DNA of 64,000 bases from CAZCCV01 sp964497515 (GCA_964497515.1 CAZCCV010000005.1:26045-90044); one strand, 5' to 3'; shown: positions 1 to 9,175, counted from the first letter of the stretch. Numbers and translations: made by a program. The notes: generated by a model not told the origin, from the letters alone.

Positions 1-54
1 CATAGAAGGCTGTGTATGTTAACCAAACCTGCTTATCTTCAGAAAGCAGTCCGG

Positions 55-966
55 CTATCTGCGGTTTCTGTTGTCGTTCTTGTTCTTTGGAATGAGAACA
101 CGGGACTTGGTTCTTTCTTTGATTCGGTCTCGCGTAGAGGTAGACTGTTTCTGGTCAGCGACTGTCGTATCTATCAAAGCCGTAAGTCCCACACCCTCAA
201 CACGTTTCATCTTAAGTGGGTTAATCGCATCAGTCGGAACGAGCACTTTAACTCTGAATCGTCCGTTTGCAAAGATGTCATCGAACTGCCAGACAACTTT
301 AGCAGTGTTTAATGTGTTGGCAGATCCCGATATCTGAGCACCACCAATGTAAGCTTTCTCGCCGAAGCCGGCTATCGGAATAACCGCTGTAGCTTCACTC
401 TTGTTGAATGTGATTGCATTTATCGCTTTGTCAATCGGTTCGGCAACTGCCGAAATCGCTGCGGCTACGCCGGCAGCTCTGAGTATTTGGGAAGATCCAA
501 TTGAATCGCTGTAGCTTTTGTGCGTCAAACCGCCAGAGAGCGATACATCAATAACCGCCGTCACTCCCACTTTGTCTACACGCTGCAGTTGAGCTGGGTT
601 TATACTGGAGCTGGGAACCAGCGCTTTGATTCGATAGCGTCCGCTATCAAAACTCTGTTCATACTGAAACACCGCTTTCGTCTGTTCCACCAGAACCTTG
701 GCGCCAGCAACCTGTGCTCCCCCAATGTAACCTTTATCTCCAACTGAGAGAATAGGCACTACTTTCGTCTCCAAATTATGCGGAAGCCCGTGGCGGAGGG
801 TAATCGTGTTAATGAAGCTGTCCAGTTGGTTTGCATACTGTTTTACTAAGTATCCAACTGCTGCGCCCTTCAGCGCCATACTCGCTATATTTGCTGCACC
901 AGCCTGAACGGACAGCAGTGCCACAAGCGCAGTTGTTGTGGCTAGTAATTTGGTCTTTTTGAACAT
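55..966 (-). CDS. Exported protein with two tandem copies of an unknown domain
   Basis: A 303-residue protein with a typical signal peptide (basic MFKKTK, then a hydrophobic stretch ending near AGA). ATG at 966 is preferred over ATG at 984 because GGAGG lies 8 nt upstream of it. The mature part holds two related blocks, about residues 67-142 and 191-268. Both contain YIGGAQ, then GRYRIKALVP or GRFRVKVLVP, then RVDKVGVTAVID or RVEGVGLTALID. The C-terminus is a basic, Arg/Lys/Asn-rich tail. I recognise no family. It is transcribed divergently from the copper ATPase gene, which by itself does not link the functions. Coding is well supported by the repeat and signal peptide; the function is unknown. 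Confidence 0.8.
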   Translation of the reverse strand: MFKKTKLLATTTALVALLSVQAGAANIASMALKGAAVGYLVKQYANQLDSFINTITLRHGLPHNLETKVVPILSVGDKGYIGGAQVAGAKVLVEQTKAVFQYEQSFDSGRYRIKALVPSSSINPAQLQRVDKVGVTAVIDVSLSGGLTHKSYSDSIGSSQILRAAGVAAAISAVAEPIDKAINAITFNKSEATAVIPIAGFGEKAYIGGAQISGSANTLNTAKVVWQFDDIFANGRFRVKVLVPTDAINPLKMKRVEGVGLTALIDTTVADQKQSTSTRDRIKERTKSRVLIPKNKNDNRNRR

Positions 967-1079
967 TGTCGCTACCTCCCCCATGTGACTCGTAAGGCCA
1001 GTTACTACTAATATTAAGACGTCAGAAGGCTCCGCGGGTTCCCTATCGCGACAGTTTCCAGTCTCGAGGGTTACTTTCT

Positions 1080-1103
1080 ATACCCCACGGGGTATGGTAT
1101 AAT
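1080..1103 (+). promoter_or_regulatory. CsoR-like copper operator overlapping the copA promoter
   Basis: Positions 1080-1095 read ATACCCCACGGGGTAT, a near-perfect inverted repeat (7-bp arms around AC). It is followed at once by a perfect TATAAT (-10) at 1098-1103, 43 bp before the copA start. The arms match the known CsoR operator form (TACCC...GGGTA, as before Bacillus copZA). Its place between -35 and -10 fits repression relieved by Cu(I). The -35 is weak (TTTCTA at 1075-1080). No csoR gene is in the window. Confidence 0.75.
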
Positions 1104-1145
1104 TCAAAGAGAAAAGAATATCCATCTGGCAGAACGAGGCAGAAA

Positions 1146-3614
1146 ATGGCGACAAAGACAATCGATCTTCCAATAACCGGTATAACGTGCGCAGGGTGCG
1201 CTGCTAAGATAGAACGAGGTGTTGGCAGGCTGGGCGGCATTGAAAAAGTGAACTTGAACCCGGCCACCAATACGCTTACAGTAACCTTCGACCCAGATCA
1301 CGTCAGCGTGGCAGACTTTGCAGCCAGAGTTAAAGAGCTCGGCTATGGTACCCGCTTGTCATCCATCACATTTGGGATTCAGGGGATACATTGTGCCGCG
1401 TGTGTGCGACGTGTCGAGCAGCAGCTTTCTGCACTCGATGGTGTGGTTCGCGCTTCCGTCAACTTTGCTACCGAGCAAGCTACTGTCGACTATGTTTCTC
1501 AGCAGATAGATGCGGAGGATATCAAAGCGGCCGTTCGAGATGCCGGCTATGAAGTCGCAAAGCAGTCATCCGACGATTCTTTGCAAGAGAGCGCAGGGAA
1601 TCAGGATGAGCACTCGAATCGTGCGGGTGCATCAGATTGGAAACAACGGCTTCTGGTGAGCATTCTCTTCACGATTCCTATAGTAATTGGAATGCTGCAC
1701 GACTTCGCGCCTTTGTCCTCCGTAATCCCAGCGTTCTTTGCAAATTCGTTCTTCCTTTGGGCGATGGCGACTCCCGTGCAGTTTTACGGTGGATGGCAGT
1801 TCTACAAAGGCGCGTGGGCGGCGCTTAAGCACGGCCAGTCCGATATGAATACACTAATTGTTGTAGGAAGCTCGGCTGCGTATCTCTACAGCATCGCGGC
1901 GATAATCTTCCCGGGATTCTTCAAATCGGCAGGGGGCGGCCACGCAGCAGTCTATTTCGATACATCAGCAGTGATTATCACTCTAATTCTCCTCGGGCGA
2001 TGGCTTGAGGCAAGAGCACGTGGCAGGGCGTCCGATGCAATCAGGAGTCTCGCGAGACTTCGGCCGAAGACTGCTAAAGTTGTGCGAGATGGGCAGGAAT
2101 TAGACATCCCGGTGGAGTCTGTCAGCGTGGGGGATTTGATAATTGTTCGCCCTGGTGAGAGCATTCCCGTCGATGGCGTGGTTGTTGATGGGTCATCTGC
2201 CGTAGATGAATCGATGATCACAGGCGAGAGCATATCCGTAACAAAGCAAGCCAACGATGAAGTAATAGGTGCAACTATCAACCGCACAGGCAGTTTTACA
2301 TTCCGTGCAACCAAAGTTGGAAAAGACACTGCACTGGCTCAGATCATCCGAATGGTTGAGCAAGCTCAAGGCTCGAAGGCTCCTATTCAGCGTATGGCCG
2401 ATGTGATAGCCAGCTATTTTGTACCAGTAGTAATGGTAATTGCAGCCCTAACCTTTGTTGTATGGATGATATGGGGGCCGCAGCCGGCGTTCAGTTTTGC
2501 ACTACTCAAATTCGTCGCTGTTCTGATAATAGCCTGCCCGTGTGCGCTCGGCCTTGCTACGCCCACAGCAATTATGGTCGGCACAGGAAAGGGTGCTGAG
2601 ATGGGTGTTCTGATCAAAGGTGGAGAGATTCTGGAACGCGCTCATCGAGTCTCCACAGTGGTCTTAGACAAAACCGGCACACTAACAAAAGGTGAGCCGA
2701 CACTGGTCGACGTTGTTCCCGCGCAGGGTGTGGACGAAAAGGAGTTGCTGAGATTTGCTGCATCTGCCGAAAGACGTTCCGAGCATCCTTTGGGGCAAGC
2801 TATCGTGCAGGGTGCCGAGTCTCGCGGAATTGAGCTATCTGAAGTTACAGCTTTTGCAGCGCTTGCCGGAGAGGGAGTCGACGCTACAATCGATGGTAAA
2901 CAGGTGCTTATCGGAAACGAGAGGTTCCTGACAATGCGCGCGGTTGCGCTGGGAGATCTGGTTGGGGTTGCTGAAGAGTTGTCATCTGAGGGGAAAACCC
3001 CTGTCTATGTGTCGATAGATAGTAAGCCTGCAGGTGTGGTTGCAGTTGCCGACACGCTGAAAGAGAGTTCTGTAGGTGCAGTGCAAGCTATGCATAAAAT
3101 GGGGTTGGAAGTCGTTATGATAACGGGTGACAACAAGCGCACTGCTCAAGCAATAGCCAAGCAGACCGGAATCGACAGGGCGCTCGCGGAAGTTCTTCCC
3201 GAGGAGAAAGCAGAAGAGATCAAACGGTTGCAGGGTGAGGGTAAGGCCGTGGTAATGGTCGGTGACGGGATAAACGATGCCCCAGCCCTCGCTCAGGCAG
3301 ATGTGGGTATGGCCATAGGCGCCGGAACCGACGTTGCTATGGAGGCCGCAGATATAACGCTGGTATCGGGTGATCTCACAGGCGTTGTAACGGCGATACG
3401 ACTGAGTCGCCAGACCATAAAGACGGTAAAAGAGAATCTGTTCCTGTCATTCATATACAATATAGTTCTGATCCCGCTTGCGGCAGGTGTCTTGTATCCT
3501 GCGTTTGGGATACAGCTCAACCCAATGTGGGCCGCTGCTGCAATGTCGTTATCGTCTATATCAGTTGTCACCAACTCACTCAGACTGAGAAGTTACAGGA
3601 TTCCTGCCGTATGA
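1146..3614 (+). CDS. copA: Copper-exporting P1B-type ATPase
   Basis: An 822-residue inner-membrane pump that exports Cu(I) using ATP. Two N-terminal heavy-metal domains carry GITCAGC and GIHCAAC (CxxC pairs, about residues 13-19 and 78-84). Then come the actuator TGES, the metal-binding CPC in a membrane helix (ACPCALGLATPTA), the phosphorylation site DKTGTLT and the hinge GDGINDAP. The C-terminal MSLSSISVVTNSLRLRSY is typical of the copper branch (P1B-1). A CsoR-like operator precedes the gene, so copper induction is likely. A weak ribosome site (GAACGAGG) lies before the ATG. It appears to stand alone, with the next gene 150 bp downstream. Confidence 0.96.
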   Translation: MATKTIDLPITGITCAGCAAKIERGVGRLGGIEKVNLNPATNTLTVTFDPDHVSVADFAARVKELGYGTRLSSITFGIQGIHCAACVRRVEQQLSALDGVVRASVNFATEQATVDYVSQQIDAEDIKAAVRDAGYEVAKQSSDDSLQESAGNQDEHSNRAGASDWKQRLLVSILFTIPIVIGMLHDFAPLSSVIPAFFANSFFLWAMATPVQFYGGWQFYKGAWAALKHGQSDMNTLIVVGSSAAYLYSIAAIIFPGFFKSAGGGHAAVYFDTSAVIITLILLGRWLEARARGRASDAIRSLARLRPKTAKVVRDGQELDIPVESVSVGDLIIVRPGESIPVDGVVVDGSSAVDESMITGESISVTKQANDEVIGATINRTGSFTFRATKVGKDTALAQIIRMVEQAQGSKAPIQRMADVIASYFVPVVMVIAALTFVVWMIWGPQPAFSFALLKFVAVLIIACPCALGLATPTAIMVGTGKGAEMGVLIKGGEILERAHRVSTVVLDKTGTLTKGEPTLVDVVPAQGVDEKELLRFAASAERRSEHPLGQAIVQGAESRGIELSEVTAFAALAGEGVDATIDGKQVLIGNERFLTMRAVALGDLVGVAEELSSEGKTPVYVSIDSKPAGVVAVADTLKESSVGAVQAMHKMGLEVVMITGDNKRTAQAIAKQTGIDRALAEVLPEEKAEEIKRLQGEGKAVVMVGDGINDAPALAQADVGMAIGAGTDVAMEAADITLVSGDLTGVVTAIRLSRQTIKTVKENLFLSFIYNIVLIPLAAGVLYPAFGIQLNPMWAAAAMSLSSISVVTNSLRLRSYRIPAV

Positions 3615-3765
3615 TATACTGCTCAACCCGGGTTTTCTAACCATAAGCTGCTAAAGATGAGCTTGTTGCCCACCAAAACTGCTTGACATCTGAGCCATAA
3701 CCGGAGAAGATAATGGGTATCTTGCGAGCGTCGGGTACAGGCGCAGTTTTGAGAGGGAGATGAAC

Positions 3766-5355
3766 ATGGGTGATCAGAGTTTTGACCGTGTGCCGTCTGA
3801 GACCGCATCAGCGGTTCGCAGTGGTACACCAAGTTTTCAACTCCCGGCTGGAGCGACATCAAGGGGTGTGCTGGTTATCGACAATGACTCGCGCATCGCT
3901 TCTGCCGATCTCAACATTTTCAGCCTGTTTTCTCTTCCGATGGGTGGGCTTATAGGGCAGGATACCTATGCTGCCGTCGATCTCCTCAAGCAACACTTTG
4001 TAGAGTCTGACGACTACGCAGCCAGTTGGCGCGTGATTCAAGAAGACCCATCCGTGGTATTAGACGAAGTGTTACACGCCTTAAGCCCCGATGACCGAGT
4101 TTTCCATCGCTACAGTGCCCCGATTCTTGGCAGCGATGGCACTACTGTTGGTAGAGTAGAGATTTACAGCGACATAACAAGGCGCCGCGAGCTTGAATCC
4201 AACGTCCGCAGGTCTTACGAGCAGCTAAAGACCACACGCGATCAGTTAGTGCAGTCAGAGAAACTCCGTGCCATTGGCGAGATCGCCAGCGGAGTCGCGC
4301 ACGATTTCAATAATACGTTGGGAATCATCCTGGGGAATATCCAGTTGTTGCTGAGAAATGAGCAGGATGAATCCTCCAAAGTCCGGCTCGAAGCTGCGCA
4401 GCGGGCAGCTCTCGACGCGGTAGACACCGTAAGACGTATCCAGGAGTTCACCAGAACTCGTCCAGAAGAACCACCAGCGGCATTGGATCTCAGTGCTTTA
4501 TCTACAGAAGTCGTAGAGATGATGCGCCCCGCTTGGCAGGATGCTGCTAACGCACAGGGACGATCCATCGAAGCAGTTGTGGAGTCGACAAAACCAGTTT
4601 TCGTGCTCGGAAACGCCGCAAGTGTGCGAGAAGTCGTTATCAACATCTTCTTCAACGCGATTCAGGCGATGCCTTACGGAGGAGCTGTGAGGGTTTCGAC
4701 TGGTAGCGGTAAAGCTATGGGCTGGGTGAAGATTGCCGATAATGGTGTTGGGATGACCGAAGAAGTGAAGAACAGAGTTTTCGACCCGTTCTTCACTACA
4801 CGCGGAGTTCAGGGAACTGGGCTTGGGATGAGCGTTGCCTATGGGATTATCCGGCGACACGGAGGCAGTATCGATATCGAAAGCGAGCCTGGCTGCGGCA
4901 CAACTGTCACCGTGACGCTTCCTTCAGCCGACGAAGGCCTGGCGAGAGATATTGCAGGGCCAGAAGAAAACGCTGTCGGTGGTGAACCAGCAAGAATTCT
5001 TGTGGTTGATGATGAAGATATGTTTGCCGAAGTTCTGGTAGAGATGCTCTCCGAATTCGGCCACGAAGTGAAAATCGCCCGAAGCGGACCGGATGCCTTG
5101 GAACAGTTTGAAGAAAGCGAGTTCGATCTCGTTTTAACCGACTTGGGAATGCCTGAGATGTCCGGCTGGCAGGTGGCGAAGGCTGTAAAAGATATAAATC
5201 GCGATACTCCGGTCGTTCTTCTCACGGGCTGGGGAGCCGCACTTGCCGAAAAGGATCTTGAGGCTTCGCAGGTTGATATGGTACTCTCAAAGCCCGTTAA
5301 AATGGAAGACTTGGCGCTGGTTGTTGCAGAAGCGCTAGGCAAGGCGGTTCAGTAG
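3766..5355 (+). CDS. Hybrid sensor histidine kinase (PAS, HisKA, HATPase, receiver)
   Basis: A 529-residue cytoplasmic kinase with no membrane segment. A PAS-like region spans about residues 30-140, a short coiled coil follows, then a HisKA H-box with HDFNNTLG (His about 179). An ATPase domain (VREVVINIFFNAIQAM, DNGVGM, GTGLGMSV) precedes a C-terminal receiver (ILVVDDED, acceptor Asp in LVLTDLGMPE). ATG 3766 is chosen over ATG 3760 because GAGGGAG at 3753-3759 is spaced correctly only for it. It lies 55 bp before an NtrC-type regulator, so it probably feeds phosphate to flagellar sigma-54 control. A hybrid kinase normally needs a phosphotransfer partner; see the HisKA protein at 6804. The signal sensed is unknown. 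Confidence 0.9.
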   Translation: MGDQSFDRVPSETASAVRSGTPSFQLPAGATSRGVLVIDNDSRIASADLNIFSLFSLPMGGLIGQDTYAAVDLLKQHFVESDDYAASWRVIQEDPSVVLDEVLHALSPDDRVFHRYSAPILGSDGTTVGRVEIYSDITRRRELESNVRRSYEQLKTTRDQLVQSEKLRAIGEIASGVAHDFNNTLGIILGNIQLLLRNEQDESSKVRLEAAQRAALDAVDTVRRIQEFTRTRPEEPPAALDLSALSTEVVEMMRPAWQDAANAQGRSIEAVVESTKPVFVLGNAASVREVVINIFFNAIQAMPYGGAVRVSTGSGKAMGWVKIADNGVGMTEEVKNRVFDPFFTTRGVQGTGLGMSVAYGIIRRHGGSIDIESEPGCGTTVTVTLPSADEGLARDIAGPEENAVGGEPARILVVDDEDMFAEVLVEMLSEFGHEVKIARSGPDALEQFEESEFDLVLTDLGMPEMSGWQVAKAVKDINRDTPVVLLTGWGAALAEKDLEASQVDMVLSKPVKMEDLALVVAEALGKAVQ

Positions 5356-5410
5356 CTAGGGGAAACAGTTCTACTTAAGAATGTCCCTTATCTGAAAGGA
5401 TTCTCTGTTC

Positions 5411-6826
5411 TTGAGCGCAAAACAAATACTGATAGTAGATGATGAGGAATCGATAAGGGCTGTTTTGGCCGATCTGTTCGACGACCTTGGTTACAAGGTT
5501 GGTGTAAGCGGTGAAGGCAAAGGTGGCCTTGAAGCGGCACTTTCAGAAGACTATGACCTTGTTATTCTCGATCTCAGCCTGCCAGGTGTCAGCAGACTCG
5601 ATATGCTCCGTTCGCTCAAGGAATCCAAACCCGATTTGCCGGTGATAATTATTACTGGTTATGCCTCGATGAAGAGTGCTCTCGAAGCTATGAAGCTCGG
5701 AGCGTACGACTACATAACCAAGCCTTTTGATCTGGACAATGTTCAGCTAGTCGCCGAGCGCGCATTAGAACGACATCGGCTAATCGACGAAAACCGTTAC
5801 TTGCAAAGTGAGCTAAGAAGTCACTATGGTTTCGATAATGTAATTGGTCTTAGTCCCGAAGCGCAGAAAGCATATCTGCTGGCTGCTAAGGTTGCAGACA
5901 GCAACGCATCCGTCCTCATTTTGGGAGAAACCGGCACGGGTAAAGAGTATCTGGCTCGCGCGATCCACTATCAGAGTTCCCGCGCAAACGGGCCATTCGT
6001 CAAGGTGAGTTGTGCTGCGCTTCCAGAATCGCTACTTGAAAGCGAGTTGTTCGGGCACGAAAAAGGTGCTTTCACAGGAGCCATTGCACGCAGGCTGGGG
6101 CGTTTTGAAATGGCTGACGGCGGCACTATTTTCCTGGATGAAATCGGAGATACCACACCAGCCACGCAGATCAAACTGCTGCGCGTTCTACAGGAAAAAC
6201 AGTTCGAACGTGTAGGCGGGAGCGACACTCTCTCGGTGGATGTCAGGGTCATAGCCGCCACAAACCGCAATTTGCGAGATGCCATAGCAGAAAAGTCCTT
6301 CAGGGAGGATCTGTACTACAGGCTCAACGTAGTGACTATCAATCTTCCTCCGTTACGAGCTAGACCGGAAGACATTTCGGATTTTGTTGGGCATTTTATC
6401 AACAAGTACCGCGAAGACACTGGGAAGAATATCACCGATATATCTCACGAGGGGCTGGATATGCTCCGCCGCTATCCGTGGTCGGGGAATATCCGTGAGC
6501 TCGAAAACTGCATCGAGCGCGCGGTGATTCTATGTAATGGCAACACCATCCTTCCACAGCATCTTTTGTTAAGCGATAGTTTGTCGGATGGTGCAGTGCC
6601 CGCAACATCCAGCCGAGAACCAGAAGAGTTTGAACCAAAATCGCTGCAAGAAATAGAAAGAGAGTACGTTTCTAAAGTCCTGCGCTACTGTGGGATGAAC
6701 CAGACGAAAGCCGCGAAAATCCTCGGAATTGACCGCAAAACACTCCGCAACAGGATCAGGGAGTTCGGGCTGGGTACGGAAATTGCTGAGACTGCCCCTG
6801 ATTATGATGAACAGACTCACCGATAA
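5411..6826 (+). CDS. Sigma-54-dependent response regulator, NtrC/FlgR type
   Basis: A 471-residue activator. The receiver has its phospho-Asp at D54 (LVILDLSLPG) and ends with the KPF lysine. The AAA+ domain has Walker A GETGTGKE, the sigma-54 contact loop GAFTGA, Walker B FLDEIGD and the arginine-finger region. The Fis-type DNA-binding helix-turn-helix is at the C-terminus (QTKAAKILGIDRKTLRNRI). The start is TTG with AAAGGA 10 nt upstream. It lies between the hybrid kinase and rpoN, and the only sigma-54 promoter I found in the window is before flgB, so it is most likely the flagellar master activator (like FlgR or FleR). The pairing with this kinase is inferred from adjacency. Confidence 0.93.
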   Translation: MSAKQILIVDDEESIRAVLADLFDDLGYKVGVSGEGKGGLEAALSEDYDLVILDLSLPGVSRLDMLRSLKESKPDLPVIIITGYASMKSALEAMKLGAYDYITKPFDLDNVQLVAERALERHRLIDENRYLQSELRSHYGFDNVIGLSPEAQKAYLLAAKVADSNASVLILGETGTGKEYLARAIHYQSSRANGPFVKVSCAALPESLLESELFGHEKGAFTGAIARRLGRFEMADGGTIFLDEIGDTTPATQIKLLRVLQEKQFERVGGSDTLSVDVRVIAATNRNLRDAIAEKSFREDLYYRLNVVTINLPPLRARPEDISDFVGHFINKYREDTGKNITDISHEGLDMLRRYPWSGNIRELENCIERAVILCNGNTILPQHLLLSDSLSDGAVPATSSREPEEFEPKSLQEIEREYVSKVLRYCGMNQTKAAKILGIDRKTLRNRIREFGLGTEIAETAPDYDEQTHR

Positions 6827-7196
6827 TCTCACTGGCTATCTGTCAACAGTGTTAGCGCGTGCGCACTCGGCTCGTGATGAAGCCGATCTGGACGACCTCG
6901 CGCGGCGTGTCGAAGCAGAAATACAGAAGCTTCTGGAAAGAGCTAAGAACGAAGAGGCCTCAAGGCTTGCAGCTTGGCTTGCTCACAAGATCAATAATCC
7001 TCTTGGGGCAATATCTGGAAGCGCTCAGCTTCTTGGCCGTCGGCTCGAACGAGAGTCTCTCGATCCTGCGGCTTCTGAGAAATGCGAGCACTACGTGCAA
7101 AGCATTCGCACTCAGGTAGAGCGCTGCGCAGGGATTATGAACGAGCTTCTGGAAAATGCCAGACGCGCTTGCCAATACACTGTTGATGAGCACTAA
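6804..7196 (+). CDS. Stand-alone HisKA (dimerisation/phosphoacceptor) domain protein
   Basis: A 130-residue protein whose C-terminal half is a clear H-box (WLAHKINNPLGAISGSAQ, His61) plus the second helix of a HisKA hairpin. The first 50 residues are helical and charged. There is no ATPase domain: the stop is at 7196 and only 66 bp of non-coding sequence separate it from rpoN, so no frameshifted remainder exists. The ATG at 6804 overlaps the end of the NtrC gene by 23 bp, indicating coupling; an upstream in-frame ATG at 6729 would overlap much more. It may act as a phosphotransfer protein or as a kinase-binding decoy. Which is not shown by the sequence. Confidence 0.75.
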   Translation: MMNRLTDNLTGYLSTVLARAHSARDEADLDDLARRVEAEIQKLLERAKNEEASRLAAWLAHKINNPLGAISGSAQLLGRRLERESLDPAASEKCEHYVQSIRTQVERCAGIMNELLENARRACQYTVDEH

Positions 7197-7262
7197 GTCG
7201 GTGCTAAGCACTGACTATTAGAGACTGGAGTCCCTACGGCTCTTAAGCCAGTAAAATACGCA

Positions 7263-8675
7263 ATGTCAATCCGTGCAGGTATATCACAAAAGCAGACGGC
7301 CGGAATGTCCCCCGACCACATCGTCGGTAAGGCTGTGCTGAAGATGGGGCTTCAGGAACTGCAAGAGTATGTCCAACAGGCTTTGACAGAGAATCCAGCC
7401 TTGTCGCTTGCCGAAGATACTGTCTGTCTGATTTGTGGATCTGCACTTATCGCTGGTACTTGCATCACCTGTGGCGCCAGTGTTTGCGACGAAACCGAGT
7501 TCAGCAAGAACCAGGATGATGAATGGTCGGAAGGGCAGTGGACAGTTGTTGAGCTTCCCGAAGACGACTATGAACCGTTTGCCGCGGTAGCGACGCCGAG
7601 CTCGTTGGTAGACCATCTTAAGCAGCAGATTCGCGCTCACTTCGCCGAGAACGATATTGCAATTGCAGAGTTTGTCGTAGATTCTCTGGATGAAGATGGG
7701 TATTTACGAGAGCCACTCTTCGATATGGCTGCAAAGTTTGGTTTAAGCGTTCCCCAGTTTAGAGAAGTGCTCGACCAGGTTCAAGAACTCGACCCGCCCG
7801 GTATCGCTGCTACATGCCTTCAAGAATGCTTGCTAATCCAGTTAAGGCACTTGGGCGACAATTCGATACCTAAGTCCCGCGCAGAGATGATTATTCAGAA
7901 ATGCTGGGACGATGTATCGAGGATGAAGCTCGACCACGTTGCGAAAGAACTTGATCTCACCAGAGAGGATGTGCTTTCAGTTCTAGCTTACATACGTGAC
8001 AAATTGAATCCTCATCCGGCATGCATGTTTACCGATCCCTGGCAGAGAATGGCGCCGCGCCGCGACCCGAAAATCGCACCAGATGTCGTAATCCGAAACA
8101 CGGAAGCTGGATTCGTGGTAGATATTATCGACCCGATCTCGAGCCGGATTACCCTCGATGAAATGTACGCCAGCCTCTACGCTGAAATGTCGCGCAAGCG
8201 GAAGGGGTTTTCGGAGACAGACGGAGCGTGTCTTCGAGAACAAGTCCAGAGTGCGCGTGCTTTGATCGAAGCGCTGGAGTTCAGACACACATCGCTCCGC
8301 ATCATCGCAGACGAGCTCTTCCGCTGCCAGGCTGAGTTCTTCTCAAAAGGTTCTGCATATCTAAAACCGCTCACCCGCAAAGAACTCGCTGCCAAGGTGG
8401 GACTGCACGAATCCACGGTATGTAGGGCGACAGACGGAAAGACAATCCAGCTTCAAACCGGAGAAGTCATTACATTCGATACACTCTTCGATGCAGCGCT
8501 TCCAGTAAAAGAGATGGTTCGCAAACTGTCTTTCGAAAGAATCGATGGCAAACCGCTCTCGGACGGACAGATAGCCGAACGCCTGCAATCGGAGGGTATC
8601 CAGATCGCCCGCCGCACAGTCGCGAAGTATCGCGATGAAATGCGCGTCCTCCCAGTAGATTACAGAAACCTCTAA
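7263..8675 (+). CDS. rpoN: RNA polymerase sigma-54 factor
   Basis: A 470-residue sigma-54. Region I (about residues 18-48) has the core- and activator-contact helices. The core-binding domain covers about 110-300. The C-terminal RpoN box ARRTVAKYR at about residue 455 reads the -24 element. Oddly, the linker after region I carries four cysteines (C55, C58, C67, C70; CLICG and CITCG), resembling a small zinc ribbon that the usual family lacks. No strong ribosome site precedes the ATG. It follows the kinase-regulator genes and precedes the flagellar operon, so here it probably serves flagellar transcription. Confidence 0.95.
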   Translation: MSIRAGISQKQTAGMSPDHIVGKAVLKMGLQELQEYVQQALTENPALSLAEDTVCLICGSALIAGTCITCGASVCDETEFSKNQDDEWSEGQWTVVELPEDDYEPFAAVATPSSLVDHLKQQIRAHFAENDIAIAEFVVDSLDEDGYLREPLFDMAAKFGLSVPQFREVLDQVQELDPPGIAATCLQECLLIQLRHLGDNSIPKSRAEMIIQKCWDDVSRMKLDHVAKELDLTREDVLSVLAYIRDKLNPHPACMFTDPWQRMAPRRDPKIAPDVVIRNTEAGFVVDIIDPISSRITLDEMYASLYAEMSRKRKGFSETDGACLREQVQSARALIEALEFRHTSLRIIADELFRCQAEFFSKGSAYLKPLTRKELAAKVGLHESTVCRATDGKTIQLQTGEVITFDTLFDAALPVKEMVRKLSFERIDGKPLSDGQIAERLQSEGIQIARRTVAKYRDEMRVLPVDYRNL

Positions 8676-8727
8676 CCTTCTGTCTTCAACCGCCTGCGAC
8701 ACACCTGTATCTTCCCACACCAAATAC

Positions 8728-8744
8728 CTGGCACAGCAATTGCT
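8728..8744 (+). promoter_or_regulatory. Sigma-54 (-24/-12) promoter of the flagellar operon
   Basis: CTGGCACAGCAATTGCT is an essentially complete match to the sigma-54 consensus (TGGCAC...TTGC), with exactly 10 bp between the invariant GG (8730-8731) and GC (8742-8743). Transcription should start near 8755, about 35 bp before flgB. A good ribosome site (GGGAGG) lies in the leader. It sits directly after rpoN and starts the long + strand flagellar run. Binding sites for the NtrC-type activator were not identified. Confidence 0.9.
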
Positions 8745-8789
8745 GTATAGGGGCTGCCGCATTGCTGGCCGGCGGGAGGTGGATAGAGT

Positions 8790-9173
8790 ATGTCAGGTTT
8801 CTTTTCAGATGTAACGACACTAACGCTCATAAAATCACTTGATGGCGTGGCTACAAGGCACAAGGTTATTGCCGATAACATCGCCAATGTGGAGACTCCG
8901 GGTTTTACTCGGTCGGATGTATCCTTCGACAACCAGCTAAAGGATGCACTAAAAGCGCCTGGCGAGCGCATTTTGGAGTCTCGCCTCAATACAATTGAGC
9001 CCGACATAACGCCGGATACCACCTCGCCGGCACGACCCGACGGCAACAACGTTTCAATCGATAGAGAGATGGCTGATCTCACAAAGAACTCACTTCGATA
9101 CGAAGCGCTTGTGCAGCTAATCAATCTCAAAGCATCGATGATCAAGACGGCCGTCACTGAAGGGAGGCGCTAA
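8790..9173 (+). CDS. flgB: Flagellar proximal rod protein FlgB
   Basis: A 127-residue rod subunit at the periplasmic base of the flagellum. The N-terminal motif HKVIADNIANVETPGFTRSDV is the flagellar rod/hook signature. The C-terminus has the matching amphipathic helix (RYEALVQLINLKASMIKTAV). Length is normal for FlgB. It is the first gene of the sigma-54 operon and is separated by 2 bp from flgC. GGGAGG lies upstream of the ATG. Confidence 0.95.
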   Translation: MSGFFSDVTTLTLIKSLDGVATRHKVIADNIANVETPGFTRSDVSFDNQLKDALKAPGERILESRLNTIEPDITPDTTSPARPDGNNVSIDREMADLTKNSLRYEALVQLINLKASMIKTAVTEGRR

Positions 9174-9175
9174 AG

